Source: Dolichospermum sp. UHCC 0259 (lineage in GTDB: Bacteria; Cyanobacteriota; Cyanobacteriia; Cyanobacteriales; Nostocaceae). From it: a stretch of DNA of 37,651 nucleotides. Below the pieces are notes generated by a model, which saw only the letters and a list, made by a program, of their open reading frames with translations, did no database searches and was not told where the DNA came from. Within the stretch, counting starts at the first letter, position 1; the number at the start of each line of letters is the position of its first letter. Made by a program: the position numbers and the translations under genes. Positions 1 through 8,621 of this stretch are shown here, piece after piece. The stretch spans positions 1 through 37,651 of the forward strand of contig NZ_VIKX01000098.1 in assembly GCF_009711935.1 (NCBI RefSeq). The letters run 5' to 3'.

Positions 1-57
1 CTCCTATCCCTGTTACTTCCTAATTCCTTTTTAGTGGGGGAGTGTGAACAGTTACAA
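1..57. repeat. 57-bp terminal repeat, left copy (inverted relative to 37595-37651)
   Basis: Bases 1-57 are identical to the reverse complement of the last 57 bases of the window; identity stops exactly after base 57. Read inward to outward, each copy begins GTAACTGTTCACACTCCCC after a TT. A GTAA terminus is typical of IS66-family insertion sequences, so this may be an IS end, but no transposase is inside the window. The repeat abuts a truncated DUF29 gene, so an insertion into that gene is likely. Confidence 0.9.
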
Positions 58-62
58 CAGAT

Positions 63-245
63 ATGACTAGGAATTTAAGAAAACACCTAAACGAAGAAAA
101 AGAAAATAATTATCAAAAAGCTATTAAGTATGTGATAGCAAAAACAGGATTAAAGAAAAACACTTTTCCTGAGCAATGTCCTTATACTTTAGAACAGTTA
201 ATTAATGATGATTGGTTTTCTGATACTATTAATATTCAATTTTAG
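63..245 (+). pseudogene. DUF29-family protein, C-terminal fragment
   Basis: The 60 codons match the C-terminal third of DUF29 proteins (usually about 140-150 aa): a basic helix followed by the conserved end TFPEQCPYTLEQLINDDWF (FPExCPYxLEQLL..WF pattern). The frame is open only back to position 48, where a stop lies inside the 57-bp repeat, so the N-terminal two thirds are missing. The ATG at 63 is probably an internal Met and not a true start. Most likely the gene was interrupted by the element whose end forms the window edge. Function of DUF29 is unknown. Two more distant DUF29-like genes lie at 4736 and 18389. Confidence 0.7.
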
Positions 246-359
246 GCACTCCATAAATTAGGAATGATTTTAATGGTTTTGTGAGATAGTTAAGTTTGAT
301 GTTTCATCAAAAATAATCAGTTCTAAGTCTTCAGTGAAAAATTAATTGAATATTCTAAA

Positions 360-390
360 TGTTGGGTTTCCTTGGGTCAACCCAACTTAC
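360..390. terminator. Hairpin repeat downstream of the Uma2 gene
   Basis: Inverted repeat GTTGGGTT / AACCCAAC around a 10-nt loop, lying 16 bp past the stop of the minus-strand Uma2 gene. The sequence resembles the right half of the hairpin elements at 28021-28220, so it is a dispersed repeat that may also act as a terminator. No clear U-tract. Confidence 0.45.
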
Positions 391-405
391 ACAAAGTGTA
401 TTATT

Positions 406-1251
406 TCATAAAATGTCAGGGTCAATATTCAATTCTCTGAGTTTGGCTGCTAAACGTTCTGCACGTTGGCTTACTTCTTCTGCGAGTTGGGTTTGTTGTT
501 CTGCGAGTTGGGTTTGTTGTTCTGCGAGTTGGGTTTGTTGTTCTGCGAGTTGGGTTTGTTGTTCTGCGAGTTGGGTTTGTTGTTCTGCGAGTTGGGTTTG
601 TTGTTCTGCGAGTTGGGTTTGTTGTTCTGCACGTCGAGTTGCTTCTACTCCATATTCTTCTGGTGTTAGCATTAATTGTCCTTCTGGCAGAAAATAACGC
701 AATTTACCGTCATGGACACCCAAATATAAATTTAGTTGCTGACTCCATAATAAACCTTGAGGATTGGGTTCTATGGGTTGATATGTTCCACCAAACAAGA
801 TAAAACCAGCAAATTCTAAATTTTGCGGATTAAACCAGAAATATTCAGGTGTGCGGAAAATATCTTGATAAATTTGTTTTTTTAACCCTTTATCAGTGGA
901 CGCAGTGGAGGGAGAAAGCAATTCTATAATGAGGTTAGGATATTTACCATCTTCCTCCCAAACTACCCAGTTATTGCGATCGCGGTTTTCTGTATCCAGC
1001 ACTAGAAAAAAATCTGGTCCACGAAAATCTTTGGTTTTAATTTGCCGAGGACTATAATAAACAGTCATGTTCCCGCCAACAAAATAATTATTAATTTTAT
1101 TTATATCTCGCCACCACCAATTGAGACATTGGATTAGTAGTAGCATTTGTTGTAGATGTAAAGATGATTCCAAAGGGGGTTCGTCACTTTCTAGATTACT
1201 TGGAGGAAATATTACATCTAAACCGGGTTCAATATTTTGGGTGACGGTCAT
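406..1251 (-). CDS. Uma2-family (DUF820) PD-(D/E)XK-fold protein with heptad-repeat tail
   Basis: 281 aa. Residues ~1-205 match the cyanobacterial Uma2/DUF820 family, a restriction-endonuclease-like fold that is highly multiplied in filamentous cyanobacteria. Visible motifs are GPDFFLVLD (metal-binding Asp region), PNLIIELLSPST (Glu) followed by a Lys-rich KGLKKQIY and EYFWFNP. From ~208 the protein has seven identical heptads AEQQTQL, then a degenerate AEEVSQRAERLAAKLRELNIDPDIL-type end; the tail should form a coiled coil. The start ATG at 1251 is clear. Monocistronic, downstream of dnaJ on the same strand with a ~130-bp gap. Nuclease activity and biological role are not established for these proteins. 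Confidence 0.85.
   Translation of the reverse strand: MTVTQNIEPGLDVIFPPSNLESDEPPLESSLHLQQMLLLIQCLNWWWRDINKINNYFVGGNMTVYYSPRQIKTKDFRGPDFFLVLDTENRDRNNWVVWEEDGKYPNLIIELLSPSTASTDKGLKKQIYQDIFRTPEYFWFNPQNLEFAGFILFGGTYQPIEPNPQGLLWSQQLNLYLGVHDGKLRYFLPEGQLMLTPEEYGVEATRRAEQQTQLAEQQTQLAEQQTQLAEQQTQLAEQQTQLAEQQTQLAEQQTQLAEEVSQRAERLAAKLRELNIDPDIL
480..626. repeat. 21-bp tandem repeat, 7 copies, inside the Uma2 gene
   Basis: Seven near-perfect copies of a 21-bp unit (TGCGAGTTGGGTTTGTTGTT on the plus strand plus one base) encode seven AEQQTQL heptads on the minus strand. A multiple of three keeps frame, so copy number can change the coiled-coil length without breaking the protein. Confidence 0.95.
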
Positions 1252-1382
1252 AGCTGCAAGTTAGTGGAGGATCTATTTTCATGGTAACAGATCCAGGAAT
1301 CTAAAATTCTCTACCCACTCTGGATCTGAGCCATCTGTGGAGAAACCGATTTCTTTTATTTCTTCTGTAGTTTGTTTTATTG

Positions 1383-2375
1383 TTAAATAAAATCAGCACG
1401 GGGTTTAAAAGTTTCTATTTCTCGCAATTTTTCATAAAGTTCCCGTTCTTGGGGAGTAATATTTTTGGCAGTTACTATCTGAATTTCTACTAATTGATCA
1501 CCACGTTGACCGTTTTCAACTGGGTAGCCTTTATTACCAAGCCGGAATCTTTGCCCAGACCGAACACCAGGGGGAATGGTCATTTTTACTGGACCATCAA
1601 GGGTAGGTGCTTCAACTTGTCCACCTAATGTTGCTTCACAAGGAGTTACAGGTACTTGACAAAAGATGTTAGAGCCTTCAAGTTTAAATAATGGATGAGG
1701 GTCAACGGTAATTTTTAGGTATAAGTCACCACCACTAATCCCTTGATTGCGGAGGCGGATAGTTTGTCCTGTCACCATAGCTGGGGGCATAGTCACTTCG
1801 AGCGATCGCCCATCTTCTAATCTTATCCTTTCATTACCGCCTTGATAAGCTTTTTCCAGTGGCAAAGTTAATCTGGCTTCGATATCCCTGCGAGTGCTAC
1901 GGGGTGGAGTATTGACAGTGTAGGCTACTTTAGTTCTGGGAGTGCGAAATGGGTCGCTGGGGGTGGTATTTCCTGGAGCATTTTTGGGTTCTTTGCGGTT
2001 GCTGACACCAATTACTTGATTGACAAAACTCTCAAAATCGTTGAATTGGCTGGGGTCTACATCCTGACTAGAACGACTGTTAGTGCGGTTATCCCAACCT
2101 TTAGGCTTGGGAGTTTGTTTATTGCCGGCAAAGCCGTTTTGTTGCCAATAGCGACTAAATTGGTCATATTGCGATCGCCTGCTAGAATCGGAAAGGATTT
2201 CATAAGCCTCCCCAATAGTTTTAAATTTCTCCTCAGCTTCCTTATTCCCCGGATTCAGGTCAGGGTGATATTGTCTAGCTAAACGCCGATAAACCTTTTT
2301 AATTTCTTCGCTTGTGGCATCTTTAGAAACTCCTAAAATCTCGTAATAATCTCGAAAATTTTGCAAATTTTGCAT
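1383..2375 (-). CDS. dnaJ: DnaJ-type co-chaperone without zinc finger (CbpA-like, type B Hsp40)
   Basis: 330 aa. J domain at residues ~9-75 with the HPD motif at 37-39, which stimulates Hsp70 ATPase. A Ser/Asn/Pro-rich linker follows (~80-165), then the C-terminal substrate-binding domains (~168-320). The CxxCxGxG zinc-finger repeats of type A DnaJ are absent. It lies 177 bp downstream of dnaK on the same strand, so the two probably work as a chaperone pair; the gap carries repeats and the two may or may not be cotranscribed. ATG at 2375. Confidence 0.93.
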   Translation of the reverse strand: MQNLQNFRDYYEILGVSKDATSEEIKKVYRRLARQYHPDLNPGNKEAEEKFKTIGEAYEILSDSSRRSQYDQFSRYWQQNGFAGNKQTPKPKGWDNRTNSRSSQDVDPSQFNDFESFVNQVIGVSNRKEPKNAPGNTTPSDPFRTPRTKVAYTVNTPPRSTRRDIEARLTLPLEKAYQGGNERIRLEDGRSLEVTMPPAMVTGQTIRLRNQGISGGDLYLKITVDPHPLFKLEGSNIFCQVPVTPCEATLGGQVEAPTLDGPVKMTIPPGVRSGQRFRLGNKGYPVENGQRGDQLVEIQIVTAKNITPQERELYEKLREIETFKPRADFI

Positions 2376-2384
2376 ATATTTAAA

Positions 2385-2475
2385 TGTCAGTGGTCAGTGG
2401 TCAGTGGCTTCGCCGTGAGCGTCAGCCGATAGCGTAGCGTGGCGTTAGCCATACGGTCAGTTGTCAGTGGTGTTT
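2385..2475. repeat. Heptamer tandem repeats around a dispersed palindrome, dnaK-dnaJ gap
   Basis: Tandem copies of a GTCAGTG-type heptamer flank a palindrome-rich core containing GATAGCGTAGCGTGGCG and AGCCATA. The same core recurs at about 8763-8790 upstream of hicAB. Heptameric short tandem repeats and such palindromes are typical of Nostocales intergenic DNA. Confidence 0.75.
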
Positions 2476-2552
2476 CTACTTGTTACTGACCCTGCAAATC
2501 AAATATTGGGAAAAATATTGAATGAATCCCAATTTAAAAATCTAAAATCGAA

Positions 2553-4607
2553 TTATAACCAATCATCGTCATCATCCCAATTATCCTGGTAGCTGGGGCG
2601 TTTGCTGCGGGTGGGACGACTTTCATAACTGGGAGAACGACCTGGGTTGCCATAATCTCTGTTAACACTGCGGTTAGATGAATCTCGTTGCCGATAGTTA
2701 TCTCTGTAAACATCCCTTTCCGGTTCTCTTTCTTTTTCACCCACAAAGATTTCCCGGATAGCGCCAAATAAATCCTCATCTTCATCCTCAGCATAATACT
2801 GACGGACTTCTCTATTCAGTTCATACAGAGCATCTTGTAAATCAGCATAAGCCTGATCAATTCCCCGATCTTCGTTAGCTTGTAAACTTTCCCGTAAATT
2901 TCGGCAAATATTATCAATACGTTGACGACGGTTACGGGCAAATTGCATTCCCATTTCTAAAGCCACTTCTCGCAATTGCCGTTCTGCTTGTAATATTAAC
3001 GCTTCAGCACGGGTACGTTTTTCAACTCGTTCTTTTCTTTCTCTGTCAACATCGGCGTATTTTTGGGCATCCTGAATCATCCGGTTAACTTCTGACTCAC
3101 TCAAAGTCGAAGCGCCTTGAATAGTAATGCTTTGTTCCCTACCTGTAGTTCGATCCAGGGCTGTTACCTGAAGAATCCCATTAGCATCAATATCAAAGGA
3201 TACTTGAACTTGGGGAATACCTCTGGGGGCTGGAGGAATACCATACAGTTTAAACCGTCCCAAGGATTTGTTATCTGCGGCCATATCCCTTTCGCCCTGA
3301 ACCACATTAAGTTCGACACTGTTTTGGTTATTTTCCGAAGTAGAAAAGATGTCAGAACGACGGACTGGGATGGTTGTATTGCGGGGGATAAGTTTTTTCA
3401 TCACACCACCGATGGTTTCTAAGCCCAGAGATAGGGGTGTGACATCCAACAGAAGAATATCTTTAAGTTCGCCAGCGAGAATACTGCCCTGAATAGCAGC
3501 ACCCACAGCGACGACTTCATCAGGATTGACGTTTTCATTAGGTTCAATACCAATTAAGTCTTGAACTAGCTGTTTCACCATAGGCATTCTCGTAGAACCA
3601 CCAACGAGGACAACTTCCTCGATATCTACAGGAGAAAGTCCGGCATCTTTTAAAGCCCGTTTAACTGGTGTTCTGATTCTACTCAATAAGTCCACACATA
3701 AACCTTCAAATTGCGATCGCGTCAACCGAGTTTCTAGGTGTTTTGGCCCATCCTCTGTGGCAGTAATGAAGGGTAAATTAATATCAGTAACACTAACTGC
3801 CGAAAGTTCTATTTTAGCCTTTTCTGCGGCTTCCATTAATCTTTGCAAAGCTTGGCGATCGCGTCTTAAATCTACACCCTCTGCTTCTAAAAATTGTTCC
3901 GCCAACCAATCAACTATTTTTTTGTCAAAATCATTACCACCAAGTTGAGTATCTCCACTGGTAGCTTTAACTTCAAATACCCCGTCACCCACATCCAGCA
4001 AGGACACATCAAAAGTTCCCCCACCCAAATCAAAAACGAGAATAGTTTCTGTGTAACCTCGATCTAATCCGTAAGCCAAAGAAGCCGCTGTTGGTTCATT
4101 GAGAATCCGTAACACATCTAAACCCGCAATTCTGCCCGCATCACGAGTAGCTTGGCGTTGGGAATCATTAAAATAAGCCGGCACAGTGATTACAGCGCCA
4201 GTCACAGGTTCACCCAAATAACGACTAGCATCATCAGCTAATTTTTTCAGCACCATTGCCGAAATTTCCTCTGGAGAAAATTCCTTATTTAAACGGGGAC
4301 AGGCAACCTTGATATTACCAATTTCATCTTTGCGGATAGTATAAGGAACACGCTTAGAATCTGAGTTTAATTCGCCATACTTGCGCCCAATAAAGCGTTT
4401 TACCGCAAAAAAGGTATTTTGGGGATTGAGAACAGTTTGCCGCCTCGCCATTTGCCCCACAACCCTTTCACCCTCTTTACTAAAGCCAACGACGGAGGGG
4501 GTGGTTCGCATTCCTTCTGCATTGGCAATCACCACCGGCTTGCCACCCTCCATGACGGCGACTACTGAGTTGGTTGTACCCAAGTCGATGCCAACTACCT
4601 TGCCCAT
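2553..4607 (-). CDS. dnaK: Hsp70 chaperone DnaK (DnaK1/DnaK3-type paralogue)
   Basis: 684 aa. ATPase domain at ~1-380 with [14 protein letters not shown] at the N terminus, the phosphate-2 motif [10 protein letters not shown] and [11 protein letters not shown]; substrate-binding domain ~385-510; helical lid after that. The C-terminal ~90 residues are Arg/Ser/Tyr-rich and end in an acidic run NWDDDDDWL, not the EEVD-like end of housekeeping bacterial DnaK. Cyanobacteria carry several dnaK genes, and this tail plus the adjacent dnaJ suggests a specialised paralogue; which one cannot be settled by eye. ATG at 4607. No CIRCE element (TTAGCACTC-N9-GAGTGCTAA) is visible upstream; 128 bp separate it from the divergent gene at 4736. 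Confidence 0.95.
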   Translation of the reverse strand: MGKVVGIDLGTTNSVVAVMEGGKPVVIANAEGMRTTPSVVGFSKEGERVVGQMARRQTVLNPQNTFFAVKRFIGRKYGELNSDSKRVPYTIRKDEIGNIKVACPRLNKEFSPEEISAMVLKKLADDASRYLGEPVTGAVITVPAYFNDSQRQATRDAGRIAGLDVLRILNEPTAASLAYGLDRGYTETILVFDLGGGTFDVSLLDVGDGVFEVKATSGDTQLGGNDFDKKIVDWLAEQFLEAEGVDLRRDRQALQRLMEAAEKAKIELSAVSVTDINLPFITATEDGPKHLETRLTRSQFEGLCVDLLSRIRTPVKRALKDAGLSPVDIEEVVLVGGSTRMPMVKQLVQDLIGIEPNENVNPDEVVAVGAAIQGSILAGELKDILLLDVTPLSLGLETIGGVMKKLIPRNTTIPVRRSDIFSTSENNQNSVELNVVQGERDMAADNKSLGRFKLYGIPPAPRGIPQVQVSFDIDANGILQVTALDRTTGREQSITIQGASTLSESEVNRMIQDAQKYADVDRERKERVEKRTRAEALILQAERQLREVALEMGMQFARNRRQRIDNICRNLRESLQANEDRGIDQAYADLQDALYELNREVRQYYAEDEDEDLFGAIREIFVGEKEREPERDVYRDNYRQRDSSNRSVNRDYGNPGRSPSYESRPTRSKRPSYQDNWDDDDDWL

Positions 4608-4735
4608 GCGTTACTCGTCTCCTGTTGCGTGTTTTATAAATTTATTATGATATAATAATACTGCTTTCAGCTTGGTGCTAAATCAGGTCAACAATCCAAT
4701 AATATAATATATCCCATTCTTACATAACTAAAGAT

Positions 4736-5191
4736 ATGGAAGAACTTTTGACGTTAAGGGAATTACTACTTAAAGGTGATATGACTGGAGCTTTGGCAAT
4801 TGTTGACGAATTGGAAGAAATGAGCAGAGACGATAAAATCAACAACATTCGTAGCTATGCAGTAATTCTGCTCATACATCTAATCAAGCAAAAAGCAGAA
4901 AATCGCACCACGAAATCGTGGGAGTTATCAATTCGCAACTCTATACGCGGTATCCAAACCAAAAACCAGCGACGTAAAGCTGGCGGAACATACCTCAATA
5001 CCGAGGAATTAAGCCTAGCAATTTCTGAAGCTTATACAGAAGCAGTTGATCGCGCCTCCTCAGAGGTTGAAGAAGGACGCTATGAACCCCATGAGTTAGC
5101 CAAACTAGTCAACCGTCAAGAGATATGCGATTCCTACGGAGCGCTTCGCTATCGCGCCATGATCTTAATCTCTACAAATCTAGAAATTTAA
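4736..5191 (+). CDS. DUF29-like protein with an in-frame palindromic-repeat insertion
   Basis: 151 aa, function unknown. Residues ~20-75 (IVDELEEMSRDDKINNIRS..ILLIHLIKQK..TKSWELSIRNSI) follow the DUF29 pattern (ELEDM..SEKRALRS..LLLHLLKW..RSWxxTI), and the protein aligns end to end with the gene at 18389. Residues 132-140 (DSYGALRYR) are encoded by a 27-bp palindromic repeat also found at 8855-8881. Removing eight of these residues restores alignment to the paralogue, so the repeat appears inserted in frame. The protein is ~19 residues shorter than the paralogue at the C terminus. Divergent from dnaK. Confidence 0.7.
   Translation: MEELLTLRELLLKGDMTGALAIVDELEEMSRDDKINNIRSYAVILLIHLIKQKAENRTTKSWELSIRNSIRGIQTKNQRRKAGGTYLNTEELSLAISEAYTEAVDRASSEVEEGRYEPHELAKLVNRQEICDSYGALRYRAMILISTNLEI
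5129..5155. repeat. Palindromic repeat inside the DUF29-like gene
   Basis: This 27-nt sequence matches 8855-8881 at 26 of 27 positions; core CGGAGCGCTTCGCTATCGC. A 16-nt part recurs inverted at 27988-28003. It lies wholly within an open reading frame. Confidence 0.85.
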
Positions 5192-5513
5192 ACTGGGTAT
5201 TAAGGCTTCCAATGGGAGCTTAGGCGATTCAGAAGGTCAGTGTAGCGATCGCTATTTCACACAACCACAAATACTCTCAAATGATTTGATGTGTTTTTAA
5301 TGGGCGATGGTCAGTTGGACTCTAATTTGATGGGAGTTCACCTGAGCGATCTGCAAAGCAAATTAGACCAAATGAAAAAGTTTGTTCATTTCGCTTACTC
5401 AGCTAATATTCTACATTTTGGTGTAAAATCAAGCAATCCACCAAAATTTAACTATTTTTTAGATTAAGATTAAAGCGTTTTAAGTCAATTATCTAGTATA
5501 GGGAAAGAAAAAA
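5192..5513. other. Intergenic region with a dispersed repeat at 5222-5254
   Basis: No convincing gene. Positions 5222-5254 (AGGCGATTCAGAAGGTCAG then TGTAGCGATCGCTA) are repeated at 8911-8942 with few differences. The pair 5129/5222 is thus matched by the pair 8855/8911, in the same order and orientation. The remainder is AT-rich; a purine-rich GGGAAAG at ~5501 is a plausible ribosome site for the next gene. Confidence 0.7.
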
Positions 5514-6692
5514 GTGCAATTAAAAGAAATAAAGATTTCCCGTTTTAAAAATCAACCTGATGAGTGGTCAATTGAAGGTAAACCTCTAAACAACGAATTT
5601 GGACAATGGCTCTCTTTCGGTGGTATGAATCTCATCGTAGGGAAAAATGCAACAGGCAAGAGTAAAACAATCAATGCCATAAGGCATATTGCAGACCTGT
5701 TTTGTGGGGATGTGCAAATATCTCGGCTTAATTCATTAGGCTTTGGAACTACTGAATATAATTTAAGGTTCGATAGTGATGAGGGAGAAATACAATACTA
5801 TTTGGATTTCAAAGATGGGAAAATCATTCAGGAGATTTTAACGGTTAATAATGTAGAAAAGTTAAACCGGACTGAAGGGATTCTTTGGTATGAGGGAGCT
5901 AAGGAAAAATTAGCTTTTGAGACAGATGATGATGTATTAGCTGTATCAAAAAGAGATAAAAAACAACATTCTTTCTTTGAAACGTTATATTCTTGGGGGA
6001 AAAACTTAAATTACTATCCTTTTGGCACTCCATTAGGTAAAGATGCTTTTTTAAAAGATATAAATTTAGTCAGATATGATAGTGAAGAAGTAGATTTAAA
6101 AGATGGTGATGAGGTAACTCGAATTTTTGTTATGGGGCAAAATCAATTTTCCGATTCATTTGTGAATACCATACTTGAGGATATGAAAGCAATTTCATAC
6201 GATTTACAAAAAATAGAAGTAAGTCAGTTAAAAAAATTTCCTATTCCTGTATATGGATTAAATGTGCAAGAAAGGGATTTAGAAGCTATTACAGATCAGA
6301 AAGAAATGTCTCAGGGAATGTTCAGAGCTTTATCACTCCTTGTGCAACTCAATTATTCTCTATTAAGCAAGACTCCAAGTTGCATTTTAATTGACGATAT
6401 TGGAGAAGGATTGGATTATGATAGATCGAATAGCCTTATTGAACTTATTATTGAGAAAATAAAAGATTCATCTATCCAAGTTATCATGACTACAAATGAT
6501 AGATTTGTAATGAATAAAGTTCCTTTGGAATATTGGTCTGTTATTCAAAGAATACCCAAAAAATCTTTATTTTATAATTATCAAAATTCTAAATCAACTT
6601 TTGAAGAATTTAAACGTACAGGACTTAATAACTTTGATTTCTTATCTTACGAATACTACATTGAAGATTTTGAAATTGAAGAACAACTATGA
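5514..6692 (+). CDS. OLD/RecF-like AAA ATPase (AAA_21/AAA_15 type), first gene of ATPase-TOPRIM pair
   Basis: 392 aa, GTG start with GGGAAAG about 10 bp upstream. N terminus MQLKEIKISRFKN is the usual start of SMC/RecF/OLD ATPases. Walker A GKNATGKSK is at 43-51. Late in the protein come an ABC-signature-like stretch MSQGMFRAL, Walker B SCILIDDIGEGLD (~289-301) and TTNDRF where many relatives have a switch His. The ~240 residues between are the variable insert. Stop overlaps the next start by four bases (ATGA), so the two are translationally coupled. Such ATPases paired with TOPRIM proteins occur in anti-phage modules (e.g. PARIS, Gabija-like); assignment to a named system is not supported. 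Confidence 0.85.
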   Translation: MQLKEIKISRFKNQPDEWSIEGKPLNNEFGQWLSFGGMNLIVGKNATGKSKTINAIRHIADLFCGDVQISRLNSLGFGTTEYNLRFDSDEGEIQYYLDFKDGKIIQEILTVNNVEKLNRTEGILWYEGAKEKLAFETDDDVLAVSKRDKKQHSFFETLYSWGKNLNYYPFGTPLGKDAFLKDINLVRYDSEEVDLKDGDEVTRIFVMGQNQFSDSFVNTILEDMKAISYDLQKIEVSQLKKFPIPVYGLNVQERDLEAITDQKEMSQGMFRALSLLVQLNYSLLSKTPSCILIDDIGEGLDYDRSNSLIELIIEKIKDSSIQVIMTTNDRFVMNKVPLEYWSVIQRIPKKSLFYNYQNSKSTFEEFKRTGLNNFDFLSYEYYIEDFEIEEQL

Positions 6693-7426
6693 AAAAAATT
6701 GCTTTTTTTGTTGAAGGACAAACAGAACAGCTTTTTATCAATAAGCTACTCATAGAAATAGCAGGACAAAAAAATATTTCAGTTGAGCTAGAGCAATTTC
6801 AAGGTTATGGAAGAAGACCTACAAAAAATATTTATCCTAAAACAGCTTCAAATTCAGTTTCTCCTAAGCATTATGCTTTGATTCACGATTGTAGGGGTGA
6901 TAGCAGTGTAAGATCCAGAATTATAGACAACTATCAGACATTATTTTTACAAGGATATACTCAAATAGTAGGCCTATTAGATTTTTATCCGCAAAATCTA
7001 TGTCCAGAAACGAACTTAACTCAATTTGAAAATGAGTTGATAAATGGTACTGTAAAACGAAATCGCCAAGTAACTCCGCCTTTACCTGCTAACACTGCAA
7101 TTGTGGTGGCTGTGAATGAAATTGAGTCGTGGTTCTTATCTGAATGCAATCACTTCACCTGTGTTGATGCGATTCTGACCAACTCTTTTATAGTATCAAG
7201 AGTAGGCTTTGACCCTTGTATTGATGATATGACTTTACGCTCCCATCCAGCCCAGGATTTACATGATATCTATCAGCTTGTAGGTAAAGCATATAAAAAT
7301 AAGAAAAAAGATACCGTAGAAAGAACTATAGAATGTTTGGATTATGCAAATATTTACATAAAACTCGCAAGTAAAATAACAAAATTAAACGATTTAGTTT
7401 CAATAATCAATATATTTTTGACATAA
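6689..7426 (+). CDS. TOPRIM-like (DUF4276/DUF3226-type) putative nuclease, second gene of the pair
   Basis: 245 aa. The N terminus MKKIAFFVEGQTEQLF has the FVEGxTE motif with Glu9, typical of the first TOPRIM acidic residue. Further acidic positions occur in HDCRGDSS (~65) and GLLDFYP (~97), and NEIESWFLSE (~150) matches the E(L/I)EAWFL motif of DUF4276-like proteins. Gene starts within the stop of the upstream ATPase gene. I infer a metal-dependent nuclease effector or partner for that ATPase. Family membership is by motif only. Both genes are more AT-rich than the housekeeping genes around them, which fits horizontal acquisition. Confidence 0.7.
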   Translation: MKKIAFFVEGQTEQLFINKLLIEIAGQKNISVELEQFQGYGRRPTKNIYPKTASNSVSPKHYALIHDCRGDSSVRSRIIDNYQTLFLQGYTQIVGLLDFYPQNLCPETNLTQFENELINGTVKRNRQVTPPLPANTAIVVAVNEIESWFLSECNHFTCVDAILTNSFIVSRVGFDPCIDDMTLRSHPAQDLHDIYQLVGKAYKNKKKDTVERTIECLDYANIYIKLASKITKLNDLVSIINIFLT

Positions 7427-7500
7427 TAAAGAATTAGATATGTCAAGATTATCTATTTCATCCGTACCTCCCATTGTAAAGCGATCGCTAATCCCAAAGT

Positions 7501-7540
7501 TACCCATTACCTATTACCTATTACCTATTACCTATTCCCT
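7501..7540. repeat. Short tandem repeat (TTACCTA heptamer)
   Basis: About five head-to-tail copies of a CCTATTA-type heptamer follow the TOPRIM gene. Same class of short tandem repeat is seen at ~12600-12655 in related form. Confidence 0.85.
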
Positions 7541-7558
7541 ACCTCTACGAAAAATTCA

Positions 7559-8089
7559 TCAATCAAATCGGATCACCATATCTAGACCTAGTATTTTTCT
7601 GATTTCAGATATTTTTCTGATTTCAGATATTTTTTTATTCTCATAAATTGAAAAGTCAAGATTATTAATGTTTTTTACTTTTACTTTTCTGCCATCTATA
7701 AATCCCAAGTTAAATGATTGAAGATGTTTGTCGGTAAATCTATAATGTTTGGGATAAAAGTATTTTGATATTATTTTGAAAATTAGGCAATGCACAGAAT
7801 TAGTTTTCAGATCATTACCCATTGTAAAACCTACAAGAAAAGCCTCATCATCTAGCGAAAATCTTCGATTTAGTAAGATGTGTAAATAATCATGCCTACA
7901 AAGGTCTATTTGTCCAGGAAATTTGCAGAAACTTTTGGGATTTTCTAATAACCAAACAATGAAAGGAATATCTTCTTGTTTATCTCCCTTGAGAGTTTGA
8001 TAAATTTTTTTTAAGGTATCTTGATCAGTGTAACTACTAATGCTGACAGTAGGATTAGGTTTAGTTTTTGTAGTCAATTTAATAGCCAT
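7559..8089 (-). CDS. Conserved hypothetical protein with RHDYLH motif and duplicated C-terminal hexapeptide
   Basis: 176 aa from the ATG at 8089, chosen because GGAG lies seven bases upstream (complement of 8097-8100); a longer start at 8107 lacks this. I do not recognise a characterised family. The central DLCRHDYLHILLNRRFSLDDEAFLVGFTMGND stretch (split here as motif RHDYLH, DDEAF, GFTMGND) is reminiscent of COQ4-like HDxxH segments, but similarity is weak. The C terminus contains KISEIR twice, from an 18-bp direct duplication near 7594-7635. Start overlaps the end of the upstream membrane-protein gene by 16 bases, implying cotranscription. Confidence 0.6.
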   Translation of the reverse strand: MAIKLTTKTKPNPTVSISSYTDQDTLKKIYQTLKGDKQEDIPFIVWLLENPKSFCKFPGQIDLCRHDYLHILLNRRFSLDDEAFLVGFTMGNDLKTNSVHCLIFKIISKYFYPKHYRFTDKHLQSFNLGFIDGRKVKVKNINNLDFSIYENKKISEIRKISEIRKILGLDMVIRFD

Positions 8090-8337
8090 CTGTAAACTCC
8101 AAAACAATCAACAAATACAAAGACAGAAACGGCGTAAAAAATCATAACTTTATCTTTTAGCAAAATACTTGCTACTAGTAATTGACTAGAACTCATTGCT
8201 AAAAAAATAAACCCATATCCACTAATTATTGTTTTTGATGCTAATACAATTCCTCCGCATAATGCACATAAGCTACTAGATATTTTTAAAATCAAAGGAA
8301 TAGGTAACTTTTTTATGTGCTTGCATTGAAATAGCAT
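8074..8337 (-). CDS. Small three-helix membrane protein (YgjV-like)
   Basis: 87 aa with three likely transmembrane segments (~15-34, ~40-57, ~63-84) and a basic N terminus CKHIKK. The layout and the ending GVYRWLL resemble small inner-membrane proteins of the YgjV-like type common in cyanobacteria. Stop overlaps the start of the following gene. An AGGAG lies upstream of the ATG. Role unknown. Confidence 0.6.
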   Translation of the reverse strand: MLFQCKHIKKLPIPLILKISSSLCALCGGIVLASKTIISGYGFIFLAMSSSQLLVASILLKDKVMIFYAVSVFVFVDCFGVYRWLLN

Positions 8338-8621
8338 ATATTGTGACTCCTATAGAAAATAGGAGTTGTAATGTTTTGTGCTGCAATACCTTCACCAAAG
8401 CTCTGACATCCCATTAATAGGTTAACGATTGTATTAGTCTTGAAACCTACATTTGGCAAACTAGCAAAGGTATTGTTATTACTAACTTATTATTTAGGAT
8501 CGACAAGTGCTTAAAAATAGTATAAATACTTAATTATTTTTTAACAAAGACGTTAAGAGGCGGTAATCACTGATTTTGAGTATATAAAAATACTATTTTG
8601 ATGGGTTGTTTTGTACAAATT

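Noticed and set aside
359-697. Plus-strand open frames with SASWVCC or CELGLLF repeats
   Set aside because: Shadows of the AEQQTQL heptads of the Uma2 gene.
4608-4735. CIRCE or other heat-shock operator upstream of dnaK
   Set aside because: No TTAGCACTC-N9-GAGTGCTAA or close variant found.
7440-7646. Plus-strand 68-codon frame
   Set aside because: Made of heptamer repeats and antisense of the 7559-8089 gene end.
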